Positions 1 to 11,187 of a stretch of 64,000 nt of DNA are shown piece by piece. Positions within the stretch are counted from its first letter, which is position 1. Each line of letters begins with the position of its first letter. Both the position numbers and the translations under genes were made by a program. The stretch is from NCBI GenBank assembly GCA_029207755.1, contig JARCOQ010000008.1, forward strand, positions 29,625,021 to 29,689,020, read 5' to 3'. The notes beneath the pieces were generated by a model. It had not been told where the DNA came from and did no database searches. It saw nothing but the letters and a program-made list of their open reading frames with translations. The stretch is from Chamaea fasciata (lineage: Eukaryota; Chordata; Aves; Passeriformes; Sylviidae).

Positions 1-1139
1 CTTGCCCAGTGCTGTGTTTGCATGCAAACATCATTTGGTGCAAGTTCACCAAAGGTCCGCGGTTTTGTAACAGATTTCGCCCTTAACAAAGTACCTGAAA
101 AAAGTCAGAACATCACTCAAAATAAGACAAAGGGAAAAAAAAGGAGAAAGAACGAACACACAGGCTGTGTTGCGCTTCCCTTTCAGGTCAATTACTTAAG
201 CTTAATTTTTTGAATGAAACTGAGCAAAATTCACAGGTTGTCAGTGCATGTCAACAAGAAATGCAGAGACCCAGAATTCCACTCACTGCTGCTCTGAGGC
301 ATTCATCTGCCTTTAAGCCCCAAATACAAAATTCATTTCCAAATGTGCATTTCTGTCAATGACTATCACCGGAGAGACCAAATTCAGACACCAAACTCAC
401 CAAGATGCTGGCCAGTAAAGCATTAAAAGCCAGTTTGTTCTAAGACCATCTAAGCTTTATTTTCTGAGATCATCTTTGCAGGTCATTTTTTTTTTGAACT
501 TTCTATGGGGTTTTTGGCCCTGGGAGCGGGCAGCTGCACAGGACAGGGGGTTTGGGTATGTGCATGAATCTTCAGATGACACCTCCCGTTGCAACCCACA
601 TGTTGTGCCACTTTAAGAGCAGAGCCCCAAGGTCAGAGCTCTGGCTCCCATAAAGATGTCAAAGACGTCATTCCTGTATTCTTCAATTCTGCCCGGGCAT
701 TTAATGCCTCATTAGCATGCATTAACACTTGCTAAAGGTCCGCCCAGGGACAAGGAGAAACTGCAGTGAAAAGAGGCAGGAACAGCAGCGCTCTGTGCCG
801 GTTGGCCCTCAAGGAGCTGCTGCCAGATTTGGGGAGAGCTGCAAGGCTTGGACAGCAGCAAGAGCCTGGGCAGGGAGAAAGGAGGGGTAACAAAGGGCAG
901 CTTTGCCCTTTCGTGCCAGGAATAGAGACTCAGGGAGAGCAGTACTCCATATACTGGGGAGAGAGTGTCCAACCTAGTTGTTGTTTCAGTGAAAAGCCAG
1001 CACAAACCCCTGGCGTGAGCAAGGTGGGGCAGGCAGGGTATGCCTGCTGCCAGGAACACCAAGGAACAAAAGGAATAAACAGCACTGAGCACAAACGCAA
1101 ATAGAATCATCATTTGTGATCCTGTGAGAAATCCATGCA

Positions 1140-1202
1140 AAGATCATCAAATATCTCAAGCTGGAAGGGACCCATAGGGACCACAGAGTCCAACTCCACA
1201 AT
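1140..1202 (-). mobile_element. CR1 LINE fragment
   Basis: Contains AAGCTGGAAGGGACCC and GAGTCCAACTCC separated by the expected distance, the hallmark of the reverse complement of the 3' end of avian CR1 retrotransposons. Only about 60 bases are recognisable. Confidence 0.7.
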
Positions 1203-4200
1203 AATTAACAATATTTAAAAGGCAACAACGTAATGCCAATGCCTGGTGGTGTAATAAAAAATACTGCATTTAATTGCTGTGAAGGGAATCCATGGAAGGA
1301 GCATATCCATGGAGCACAGAGCATTCCAGCTAAGAACCAGCCACCTGCACTGACCTGCAGCCACCTCTGACCAGAAGCACAGTACGGGGGTTGTTAGCAG
1401 TGCAATTAGAGAGGGGACCAGGCATTTTTACATTGCAGCTACAAGCACTGGCCATGCTTTCACAGGTCACAGCCAGCAGACAAGGGTCACCCCATGCTGT
1501 TTGTCCCAGCCCAGAGGCCATTTGACCTCTGGGATCTTCCGCCCTTAGAATGGGCACAGAGCAGGATAGGGAGGCACATGCTCTTGGAGGACAGTGGCAC
1601 ATGACTCAATATTACACTGAAAAGAGAAGAGAAACCAGGTTAAATGGGAAAAAATAAATTTGGAGAGGAAGAAGAAGAAGAGAGATTGGGGAAGGATGGA
1701 AATGATGCCCTGGGAAGAAGCAGTTTCAGGAGCCGCCCAAAGACTGGAGATGTGAATAAAACACATGCACTGAGTCAGCCCCATGCTCCTCCACAAGGCC
1801 ACTGAGGATTTGTGTGCCAGACTTCATGAAGATGAAATTTGGAATGCAAACACCTCCCATGTGGTTCTCAGCCTCTCTCTGCATTGGGACTATGAGCCAC
1901 AGCTCCTGGAGATAAGGACACCCAGAACACCATGGGGCCCCCTGCTGAACTTGGTCCTGGGTAATGGTCAGGAACCCTTTCCCTACAAGGAAAAAATCAA
2001 ACACTTCTACAGAGGAATGCTGCCAGCCAGCCACTCACACAGCTCTAGGGTAGAATCTCTCTCCAGCCTTTCAAATCATCTGGGAGCTCAGTGCTGGGTG
2101 TCCCTGCCCTCAAATAAGCCTCCCCTGCACAGGAGGTGCCACCCTGGCACAGCAAGCACATGATGCAAGCACAGAGCACCACAGGCTGCCCACAGTGGGT
2201 GAAGTGTGTCCCAGACATGTCCCTGTAGTTTCTGCTCCTCTTCACACTGTGTGAAGAGCAGACTTACTCAATGACACTCCACACTAAAGGCTGAGAGGTT
2301 TCAAGTGCTGCTCTCAGGGCTCACTGCTATCTGGCAAAGCACAGCCAGACCCAAGGCACCACGGGAAGCAGCCCGGGATGACCCCAGGGCTCAGACACCA
2401 GCTCTTGTTGCCAGAACAAGGCCTAAAAGCCAATATCCCACATGTGTCAGCAGCAGCAGCAGGCGCCTCCACAGTTCCTTCCTCACCTGTGGAAGTGTTT
2501 TATAAATCACAGCTTGAGCAACCACGTTCTGCTGCTCCAAAATCTTGCAACAGCATGGCAGCCCCACGCTCTACAGGAGGGCAAGCAGGAATGCCAACAG
2601 TTGAGCAGCTGGCCTCAGAAAAGATCTGATTTATAGAAACACACACTAACAAAACAAATCTTTAAAAATGCATTTTTCTTGATTCGGGACTTAGACATGG
2701 TGCAGCCAAATGACACTGGACACACAGCCAAACAGGGAGCTTGTAAGCAGGGCAAGAGTGGCATCAGTCCAAGCAGGATGAAAGTGGATTCAGTTGACTG
2801 CTCTTCCCCACCACAGTCCTCAGCCCCGCCTGTTCCAGCTGACCTGGTCCTTACATTTTTTTCCCATCCAGTGGGCTGACCCACTGGATGGGAATAAATG
2901 GAGCTGACCTAAACCTTCCATTTCTTTACAGTAATCCATGTGATGAGAGTCAGTAGAACAGCTTTGCAGTTTGACCCCAGAAAAGGAAGAGGACAGCAGA
3001 GGTGCACCATTTGATTTTCTTATTAAATGTTTGTACTCTGTTCTTACTGGAGTGAAACTGTTTCACAGGTGGAGGAGGTATGTAAGCTGGAGAGGGGATG
3101 CCCACCCAGTAGTGACACCAGGCACAGGTGCTCTGGCCTCAGTTCCTCACAAGTTCCTCAGTTCCTCAGCAAGTCAGAGGTTTATTTTTCCTCCTTATTG
3201 AGGGGAATTATTTTGTTTTATCCATTTATTCTCTAGCACACAGGCATCTCAGGACAGGACCTTTGGCTGAGCAGCTGCTGCAAGTGATAAAAGCAAAGGC
3301 CAAATGGGAATGCACCAAGGAGAAAGGTCTTTAGGAAGCTCGGAGATAAACATGCAGTCTGACTGAGTTTTAAGCACATTGTAAAAGAGAGATGCTACAG
3401 CAGTGCCAGCCATTTCCTTGTTGTCTGTTCTGGGCATAAAGTCCCTTGGGCTCTGCAAATGGCACTGTAGGCAAGACACCTCAAGGTGCCTGAAACCAGG
3501 TTTGTGGGCTGCCAAGGAGCCATGGGCACCCTGTGCCCCACACAGTGTGACAACATATACAGACTGCTGTGTCTTCCAGCTCAGACTCAGCTTGTCTTCA
3601 GCTCCCTGTCTCCTACCCTGCTCTTTGGCGGGAAAAGAGGCATTCGCAGTGCTGCAACATCCTAATGATACAGGGGTTTGTTTCAGAGGACTTGACTTGG
3701 TTGTGCTCACCCCAAACCACCCTGCCATGCCCTGCACCTCAACAGCACCCACAGCCACTGCCCCCTGAGCCCCCAACCTGCTGCTAATGACTGGGACTAC
3801 TCACAAAGCAACTGGTACTGAGAGGTTACAGCACAGTGACCCGAGCTGACACTGCATCCTCTACCACCAAAATAAGCCTCAAATATGCCAGTAGATGTGT
3901 GCTCCCCATCCTCCCCCCACGTGGGAAGCAGAGAGGGGCTGACCTGCGAGGCAGCTGCCCCAGAGATGGAGCTGCATCTCCCTGGCCCACAGCTGCACTA
4001 GCACTTAGCAACACCCAGAGGATTATTTTTAACTTCCATATTTATATGGTCGTTTTGTCTCTCCCCTTCAGGTTCTCTTTTACAAGGCAGTGCTCAGAAG
4101 AACCTACAGATAACAAGAATTGACGTGACTTAAAAGGAAACATTGCAGATGTGGTTTAGGATCTGTTCCCCCTCTTCTTCCCTTCTGGCAGGGGTACATT

Positions 4201-7200
4201 TGTCAAAAGCCACACCACCCGCAGCACAGCCACAGACAGAGGACACAAGAGAAGCTCTCCTTCCTCCCCAGACCACATCACCTGCACCTCAGAGGTTGAT
4301 AAATCAAACACTACCCATTTCTTTCATAACAGCAGCTTCTGGTAAAAATGTAGACGTTGGGAATGAAGAGAACTAAGACCAAAAATAAAATGCTGTTGTG
4401 TGTCTGAAAGATGTGAATCACCTTTATTCTCACATCTGAGCTTTCAGATGCACATCAGCATCCCCCATCCAAGAGGCAGTTATTATTACCACCCAGGACA
4501 GTAGTTTTATTCCCCACCAGGCAGGTGAATAGTAACTACAAAAGTACACGTGGAAGAAAGTCTATTTCCAGACGATGTGTCCATGGGCACAGTGATTTGT
4601 ACAGTAACAGATCCCATCCAAATCCCCAGGGTGGAGATACCAGTAGGGGAATCAAACCCAAGTGATATTCTCAGTGCATGGGGCTCTAATGCAGGACCAG
4701 AAACTGGGGCACTGGCACTGAGCCATCATCCCACTGGCTGTTCAATGTGTTATGGACAGGGTACAGTGAAAACAAACTGCAAAAGCACAAGTGAGGTTTC
4801 TAATTTGAGGCTGTGTTAAAACAAAAAAGCCTTATCTCCCTGGGCCTTAGTCCAGGCTGAAACTTCCCTGAGCTTCCCCATTTACTAAAACCAAGAGAGG
4901 AAGCATTCAGAAGTAAATACTGAGCACTTCTATGAACTCAGCAGTTTTTGAAGTGGTTTCTGCAGGGCAGCTGGAGTTGCATCATGAGTCAGCTCGGCTA
5001 TTCTCTGCAAAACAAACCCCAAACTTTCAATGAGTTGTCTCTTGCCACATCCCATCTCAGAAGTGATTCTGGCACTTCCACCTACTTGCAGATTTGACAC
5101 CTGATGCTCTATTGCTGATCTGAGCTTTCTGTGGCACTGGAAGCCCTGTGCTGGCAAGGGAGGCCAGAGCAGCTCCTGTGCTCCAAGGCATCACCATCAT
5201 GCCGTGCTTTAGCCAGCCACAGCCTTTAGTCACCTTTCAACCTTTAGTCAACCAGTCCAGATGCTCACAGCTGCTTACAAGCTAGAGAGATGTTGAAGCA
5301 CTTCATTTACAGATGAAAACTGTTTATAAATCTGACTTTTTGTCCAATCCTACAAAAAATGTAGAAGAGAAACCACAAAAGACCTGATCCCCCAAAGTTC
5401 GACCACCATCAGTAGCTGCCATGTTTCTCAGGCAGTATGGATTTTCAGGATGAGATCCTTTGTGTTTCAGGGGGAGGAATGGCTGCAGCATGATTAGTGC
5501 TCTTCTGTAATTAGTAATGTGCCTGTGCACAACCAGAGTCCTGGGCTGAAGAGCACACAAATGACACACAGGGAGCCGGGGAACAGTGGTGGTGGTAAGG
5601 CGAAATTTCTTTAGAGACCCATATGATGCCATATTACTCTGTGTCCAGCCAAGCAAGAAAAAAATAGGTCTGGAGCAACTGAAGCTAATGAAGCTTGGCC
5701 TCCAACAAGCCAGTCTTGTTTCATTAGAGGCAAATGTGTGATGCCCTTACTGGGGCCTCTCCTCCCTCCTGCCACCTAGTTTTATGGGACCTTCAGGAAT
5801 GCAATTAGGGCAGAGATGTTTCCTCCTTTGTCAAACTGCCTGGCAGGCAGCCAAGAAGTTCAAAAGCCTAAGGGTTGTGCAGCCAGCTGCCCCTTCCCCA
5901 GCCCAGCTGCAGGCAGGAGGGCTTTCCTCCCCTCTCCCACAGCCACCCACATTTCAGAGTAGAGGGGACAGAGTGATGTGCTGAACATCTCAATGCACTA
6001 AGGTAACTCCTCCACCCAAAGAAAGACTTGAAGTAAAGCATTTGAGGGTTTGGGAAGCAACTGCCGGCTTTGTCAGAGCACAGTGCTGCAGATAACACAG
6101 CCACATTTCTTTGGAAGAACAGAACCCAACCCCTATGGCCCTTCCAGAAGCTGGATTAATGGTTTGAAACAGCTCCTCTGGAGCTGTTAACTGGACCTGG
6201 GGAGCAGCAGAACAAATTCCATTTACTAGTGACTAAGTGACATTGATTCTGAGTTGGATGCAACTTGAATTAACATTTACTCCACATTATAAATTACTCC
6301 CTTTTCCCACCTGCCTCATAGATGCAGGAGGCATGTTAAACCTCCCACTAACAGAAATTAAATTCTTGCTGATTCTCTAGATTCTCTCTCACCCAAAATC
6401 TGCTTCTCCACTTTATGGGGAGGACTACAAAAGAACTGGAGCCATAGGCAGCACTGTCCGCAGGCATCTCTCCTGTCAAATGCTGACAAAATGAGGCTCC
6501 AGTATTTATAAATGGACCCAGGAATTAAAATGTTTTTTCCTAGCCAAAGGACCAAATGCCAAGAGACAAGAAACAAGTTCATTTCAGAATATTTCAACCC
6601 CACTTGGCTTTTACTGGGAATACAGGATGCCTGAGCATAAATTGCCACCCATCCCTGTGCCATGGCAGTGACTCAATGGGGACAGCTTTACTACAGTTCA
6701 TAAAAGGAAGAAATGCCCACACTGGTTGGTGATAGGCTCATGGGGCCTCTGAGCTGAGGCACACCATAAACCACAATCATGTAGGTGCAAAGCAGTTTGC
6801 CTGAGTGGATTGTTACTTCTCAGCTCAGAAAACTGTGCTTTCTTGCTGGTGCTCCCCAAAACCTCAGCTCGGGTTGGACTGGCTGCTTTCTCACCGGCTC
6901 GGTCCGGGATGGGCTCTCCAAGGTTCACGGTATCCTCTTGTTCAGCAGCTGGAGTAGCTGTAAATGCATTTGATGGTGGACACCACAGCCTGTGTGCTAA
7001 ACCTGAGGTTGGGCTCTACTGTTCAGAGTCAGTCATCAGAAATGCACAGAGAGGCAGTGACTGCTTCCTATGCAAACAGAGCATTCACAGAGTATAAATA
7101 AAACCCTTGACAGCAGTGATGAGTTTCCCTCATGGATCCAAGCCAAGAAACTCCCAAGCAAGGACAGAGACAATAATATGTGGCAAAATGACAGCTCCCT

Positions 7201-9479
7201 ACATGCTACTTTTTTGGTTTGTGCATTAGCTAAAACCTACTGGTCTCCCCTTGCACTCCCCCCAGAGAGTAACAGGCACAAAGATGACAGAGCCTTTCAA
7301 GGACAGACACTGTGCCCAGGAAAAGACAGAGTGAGGGCAGGCTGTCCTTTCACCCCTAGCAGGAACAAAAACAGCAACCAGCCACCGCAGCAACTGCCCT
7401 GGCAATCAACCTGCTCCAAGACATCACCCAAACTCTTCTGGCTGCCAAGTCTACTACACGTGCTGGTGGACAGATGTTCAGTGCTGAGCTAAACATCTGG
7501 TCTTTTCTAAGAAGGCTCCATTTGTGGGGGGGACAGAGTGTGGTCTGCTGGAAGACCCCAGTGATGTTTGCGTAGCAGAGGGCTATTTGTCTGGGGCAGC
7601 TTTGGGCATAGCTCTGCCATGTAATCTTCTGGTGGGCTGGTAAATCCCAAGCCTCTTTGCTTGACAAAACCACCTCAAAATGTTATATCACTGGCACAGT
7701 GCTTGATACAATTCAGATTTAGCATCATAACTGCTGGAATTCATGAAAAAAAAAAAAAGTCAACAAACCACCTCATGCAGCCATGCCAGACTCCATCCCT
7801 CGAGCAAAGAGCTTGCTTGGCCTCAGCCTACCCTTTGTTTTCTTTCATAGCTATAAAAAGGACTTTTAAATTACTCTTAAAAACTCCAGCAAATCCAAAA
7901 CTAGCTATGCTGCTCTTCCCAGCACCAGACATCCCCCACAGGGACAGAAGCAAGCAGGTGCAACAGAAGATACATAACTTGCTTTCCTGTGGAGCAGCAG
8001 AGCTCTGGCCCTCCTGCTGAAAAGGAAATTTGAGCAGAGGTGTGTCCTTCTCTTGCGGCAACTGCTATACCAGTAACTTACAACCCCTCTTCATAGCATT
8101 GCTGCTCTGCTTGCTTTTAAATATACTCCTTTTGGGTGGGATGATGCTATCAAAGCAATGTGGTCTTCTGAAGAACTCCCTGGCAGTAGTGCTCCTAATT
8201 ACTTCACAGTTGAGTTTAATTTTTTGCCCCATCTACTTTCAAACAGTTTTTTTGTGCTTGCCCACTCATCTTTCCACTCATGCACCAGCAGAGAGAGCCC
8301 CACAGACCCCCCCCGAGTCTGGGGAGTCACTGTTAGGGAGGAACTGGCCTTTCCCATTGCTCTGCAGCAGGGATCTGTAGGGCAATTTCAAACCCAGAGT
8401 ATTGCCTGCAGTGACAAAAGCACTAGCGAGGCTGCAGGAAAATTAACACAAACATCCTCTATCCACCTAACAACACAATTGCCTCAAACAGCCAGAAACT
8501 TGCAACCAAAGCTTACTGCCCCACTCTGAAATAAGCAGGGCAAGATAAACAGCAGCGGAAAAAAACACCACTTCCCTAGAGAAAACATAAAAAGTAGCTA
8601 TTTTTTCCAAGCTTACACTTGTTTGGAATTTTTGTCCAAGGTTTTCAACTACGGAAATAGTTTACTTGCTTGAAAGCAGGCAAATTTTAAAGAACAACCC
8701 TTTGCCCTGATCCAACTGAGGGAATTATGTCCGAGGGCTAATCCAGGCAATTATGTTCAAGGTAAATTATTTGACCTTGGACTGATGAGGTTTTAAAACC
8801 ATTTTAGCAAACACAGCTAAATAACTCTTCTGCCTTTGTTTGAGCAAAGCTGACTGGCTACAGCTTTCCCAGTGAATGACTTGTTTTCCCAGTGGGAAAA
8901 AAATCCATACATAAAACAGCTTTAGGAATCTTTAATACAGCTTTTCTCTAATAAGTAACAGCCTGAAACACAATCTTTCCTTTCACCTGTGACACATCAG
9001 GGGATTACATGAAATACTTCATCTTTAAAAGCAGATTGTTTCTGCCTAGGCAGGGAAGGATGGCACACAAATGAAAAATCCAACCTATGAATACCCCAAA
9101 AGAGTCTCAGAGGATTTAAGCCAGCGCTGGTTTACTCTTTCCTAGGGAAATAAATCAGTGTGCAAGAGAAGTGCATAGTTACATCAAAATAATAACACCA
9201 AAGCCAAGATCCTGCTCATCTCCGTGGGACACAGGCAGCAGACAAACCTGCAGGGAGAGAGGCTTTGACTCCAATGCTGGAAACCCAGTTCTGACTAATC
9301 TAATCTGGGGATAATGCAATTTTGCTCTTAACTCTGGATGCCTTTAAACCTCTCCTGTGGTAATACACTCCCCACACCTCCAGCAGGTGCTTCCAAATAG
9401 GGAAAGAGTTTCAGTTTACCTTTAGACATTTTAGGAAGTTTAGCTGGAAGGTTCTGTGATTTTCTAATTGTAATTGGCT

Positions 9480-9840
9480 CAGAGCCAGCACAGAAGTGTG
9501 GACTGGACCCCGGGAATGTAACTCAAACTCTGGTGTTCATCTCATTGGGCCAAGGGCCAAAAAGCCCACCTAAACTGTTAAGTACTAAAGAGAAAGAACA
9601 AAGAAACGCCACTCTTTTCGAGGTGTTGTAGCAAGTAGGTGACTTTTCTCTATACTGTGCTCAGCTTTGCTTTTATTTTTATATTATTTCCCTTCTTTAT
9701 TAAAACCTTTTTGGTTTTTCAAGATACACTCGATGCTGTCCCGCTAATTGATATTAGCCACGTCTCTGCCAGGCTGGAACCTCAGAGGTGTGGGTATAAC
9801 CCATACTCTCCCTCCTCGTTCCCATAAGGAAAAGAAAGGG
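9480..9840 (+). mobile_element. Possible degraded LTR fragment
   Basis: The stretch resembles the 3' half of a songbird ERV LTR: a purine-rich part, then a T-rich block with TTATTAAAACC (polyadenylation-like, about 9699-9709) followed by TTTTTGGTTTTTC. No terminal inverted repeats or target duplication were found, so the borders are approximate and the call is from memory of similar elements. Confidence 0.33.
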
Positions 9841-9964
9841 AACACAGACTCCTTCAGAAACAGGGCAGATTCCCTGCACACTCCAGCCTGGCAACCTTCC
9901 CATTTTTGGGGGCAGTTTTTACACTTCCACCACACAGAGGGCACATGGGAGCAAAGTCTCCTAC

Positions 9965-10394
9965 CTGAGCAGAGGATTCCCTTGTACCTGGCGCAGGAGA
10001 AGTCGTCGCACTCACAGAAGGGCCCGTAGATGTTGCCAAACTCGCTCTCATAGCAGAGGCACTGGTTGCAGCTGCACTCCCCCCTGCCGCTGCACAGGGG
10101 CTTGCCCTCGGCCTCGCGGCACAGGGCGTGGTGCAGGTCCCCGCTGGCGCCCTCCTCGCACTCGCAGCGGGCGCCCAGGTACCCGGGGTCGCACTGGCAC
10201 AGCCCGCAGGCGTAGGTGCCGTTGCCGCTGCATTTGCCGCTGGCGGGCGCGGCGCGGCCGGTGCAGCCGCACAGGCAGCTGTAGGTGACGGCCACCTCCA
10301 GCGTGTCCCGAAAGCCGGCCGGCTTGATGGTGAACGTGTGGGACGTGTCCTCGGCCGGGCAGCTCCGCGCCTCCACGGCCACCTCAAAGGAAAC
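9965..10394 (-). CDS. ITGB5: ITGB5 exon 10: end of hybrid domain and first I-EGF modules
   Basis: This 430-base exon encodes residues 434-576 plus one base. It begins [19 protein letters not shown], passes through [18 protein letters not shown], then cysteine-rich I-EGF sequence ([55 protein letters not shown]) and ends ILCS plus a split Gly. The acceptor is TCCCTCCAG and the donor is GTAGGA, one mismatch from the usual GTRAG. The exon is far richer in G+C than its introns, which creates long but spurious open frames in other frames and on the opposite strand. It is the last ITGB5 exon I can identify in the window. A solo LTR begins 58 bases upstream of its acceptor. Confidence 0.97.
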
Positions 10395-10447
10395 CTGGAG
10401 GGAGATGTAAGGGAACAAGGCACGGCCCCAAAGCAGCTGTCAGTGGT

Positions 10448-10452
10448 GTACC
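10448..10452. repeat. Target-site duplication GTACC, left copy
   Basis: It directly precedes the LTR and is identical to 11183-11187. Confidence 0.92.
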
Positions 10453-11182
10453 TGTCTTGGGTGATGTAAGCAAAAATGTTTATTCTATTCCATCTGTTGA
10501 AACCGGTCGGAGAGGTGTTTTCTTAATCTCTTGTAACTCTGGGGGGAATTGCGGCTGCCTTCTGATACTGGGCCAGCTGTTAAAACCGGGTGGGGCATTG
10601 TTCCTTATCTCTTTCCACCCTCTGGGGGATATCTTCTGGTAATGGGCCATTAAGGCTCACCAATGACATGACACATTACATCATCCCACTGTGAGATGCT
10701 CCACCCAGCCTGAGGAACCAAACCATTCCTTATCTAGATAAAAACTGAGACGCCAGAACACCAGGCATTCTGGTTTTCCACTGGACTCCTGAAGGAAGAC
10801 CGGATCCATTTCACCATTACTGGACCTTTTCTACAGGATCATCTCTACTCCAACAGAACCACATCTGCCACTCCAGGAGGGCTTACCTTGGATTGTTTCC
10901 AACACCAGCACCCTGACCAACAGGGTTGTCAGGTTGTATTTTCTGACTCTGTCAGGGTTTCTAGGATTTTCTGTTTGTTTTGTTCGCTTGTTTTTTGTAC
11001 TACTGTATTTGTATTCTTAATACTTCTAGTAAAGAACTCTTATTCCTATTCCCAAATCTTTGCCTGAAAAGCCTTTAATTGCAAAATGATTATAATTTGG
11101 AGGGGGGGCGGGATTTACATTCTCCATTCCAAGGGAAACTCCAGCTTTCCCTGGCAGATACTTGTCTTCCCAAACCAAGACA
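10453..11182 (+). mobile_element. Solo LTR of an endogenous retrovirus, 730 bp
   Basis: The element starts TGTCTTGG and ends CCAAGACA, perfect 8-base terminal inverted repeats with the canonical TG...CA ends. It is flanked by identical 5-base target duplications GTACC at 10448-10452 and 11183-11187. Inside, in plus orientation, are a TATA-like TAGATAAAA at about 10735-10744 and a polyadenylation-type AGTAAA at 11028-11033 followed by a T-rich stretch. No retroviral coding sequence adjoins it, so it is a solo LTR left by recombination between two LTRs. The 5-base duplication and general sequence resemble ERVL-like LTRs of passerine genomes as I remember them; the family name is not verified. 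It is antisense to ITGB5 and lies in intron 9. Confidence 0.93.
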
Positions 11183-11187
11183 GTACC
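11183..11187. repeat. Target-site duplication GTACC, right copy
   Basis: It directly follows the LTR and is identical to 10448-10452. Confidence 0.92.

Larger units (their letters stand above)
1..9964 (-). other. ITGB5: ITGB5 intron 10, partial (runs off left edge)
   Basis: No downstream ITGB5 exon was found by looking for the expected cysteine-rich I-EGF, beta-tail, transmembrane or NPxY-tail codons. The stretch is therefore read as part of a long intron of at least 9.96 kb. It contains a CR1 fragment at about 1140-1202, a short GAA run near 1665-1685, a poly(A) run near 7746-7757 and a possible degraded LTR at about 9480-9840. A small or diverged exon could have been missed. Confidence 0.7.

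Noticed and set aside
712..1140. 142-codon minus-strand frame
   Set aside because: No homology, no splice logic and no conserved motif; a chance frame in an intron.
3249..3776. 175-codon minus-strand frame
   Set aside because: Composition is that of non-coding DNA, with no domain or ITGB5-like cysteines.
10128..10469. Plus-strand open frame rich in Ala and Gly opposite ITGB5 exon 10
   Set aside because: It is the mirror of a GC-rich coding exon and has no homology or signal of its own.
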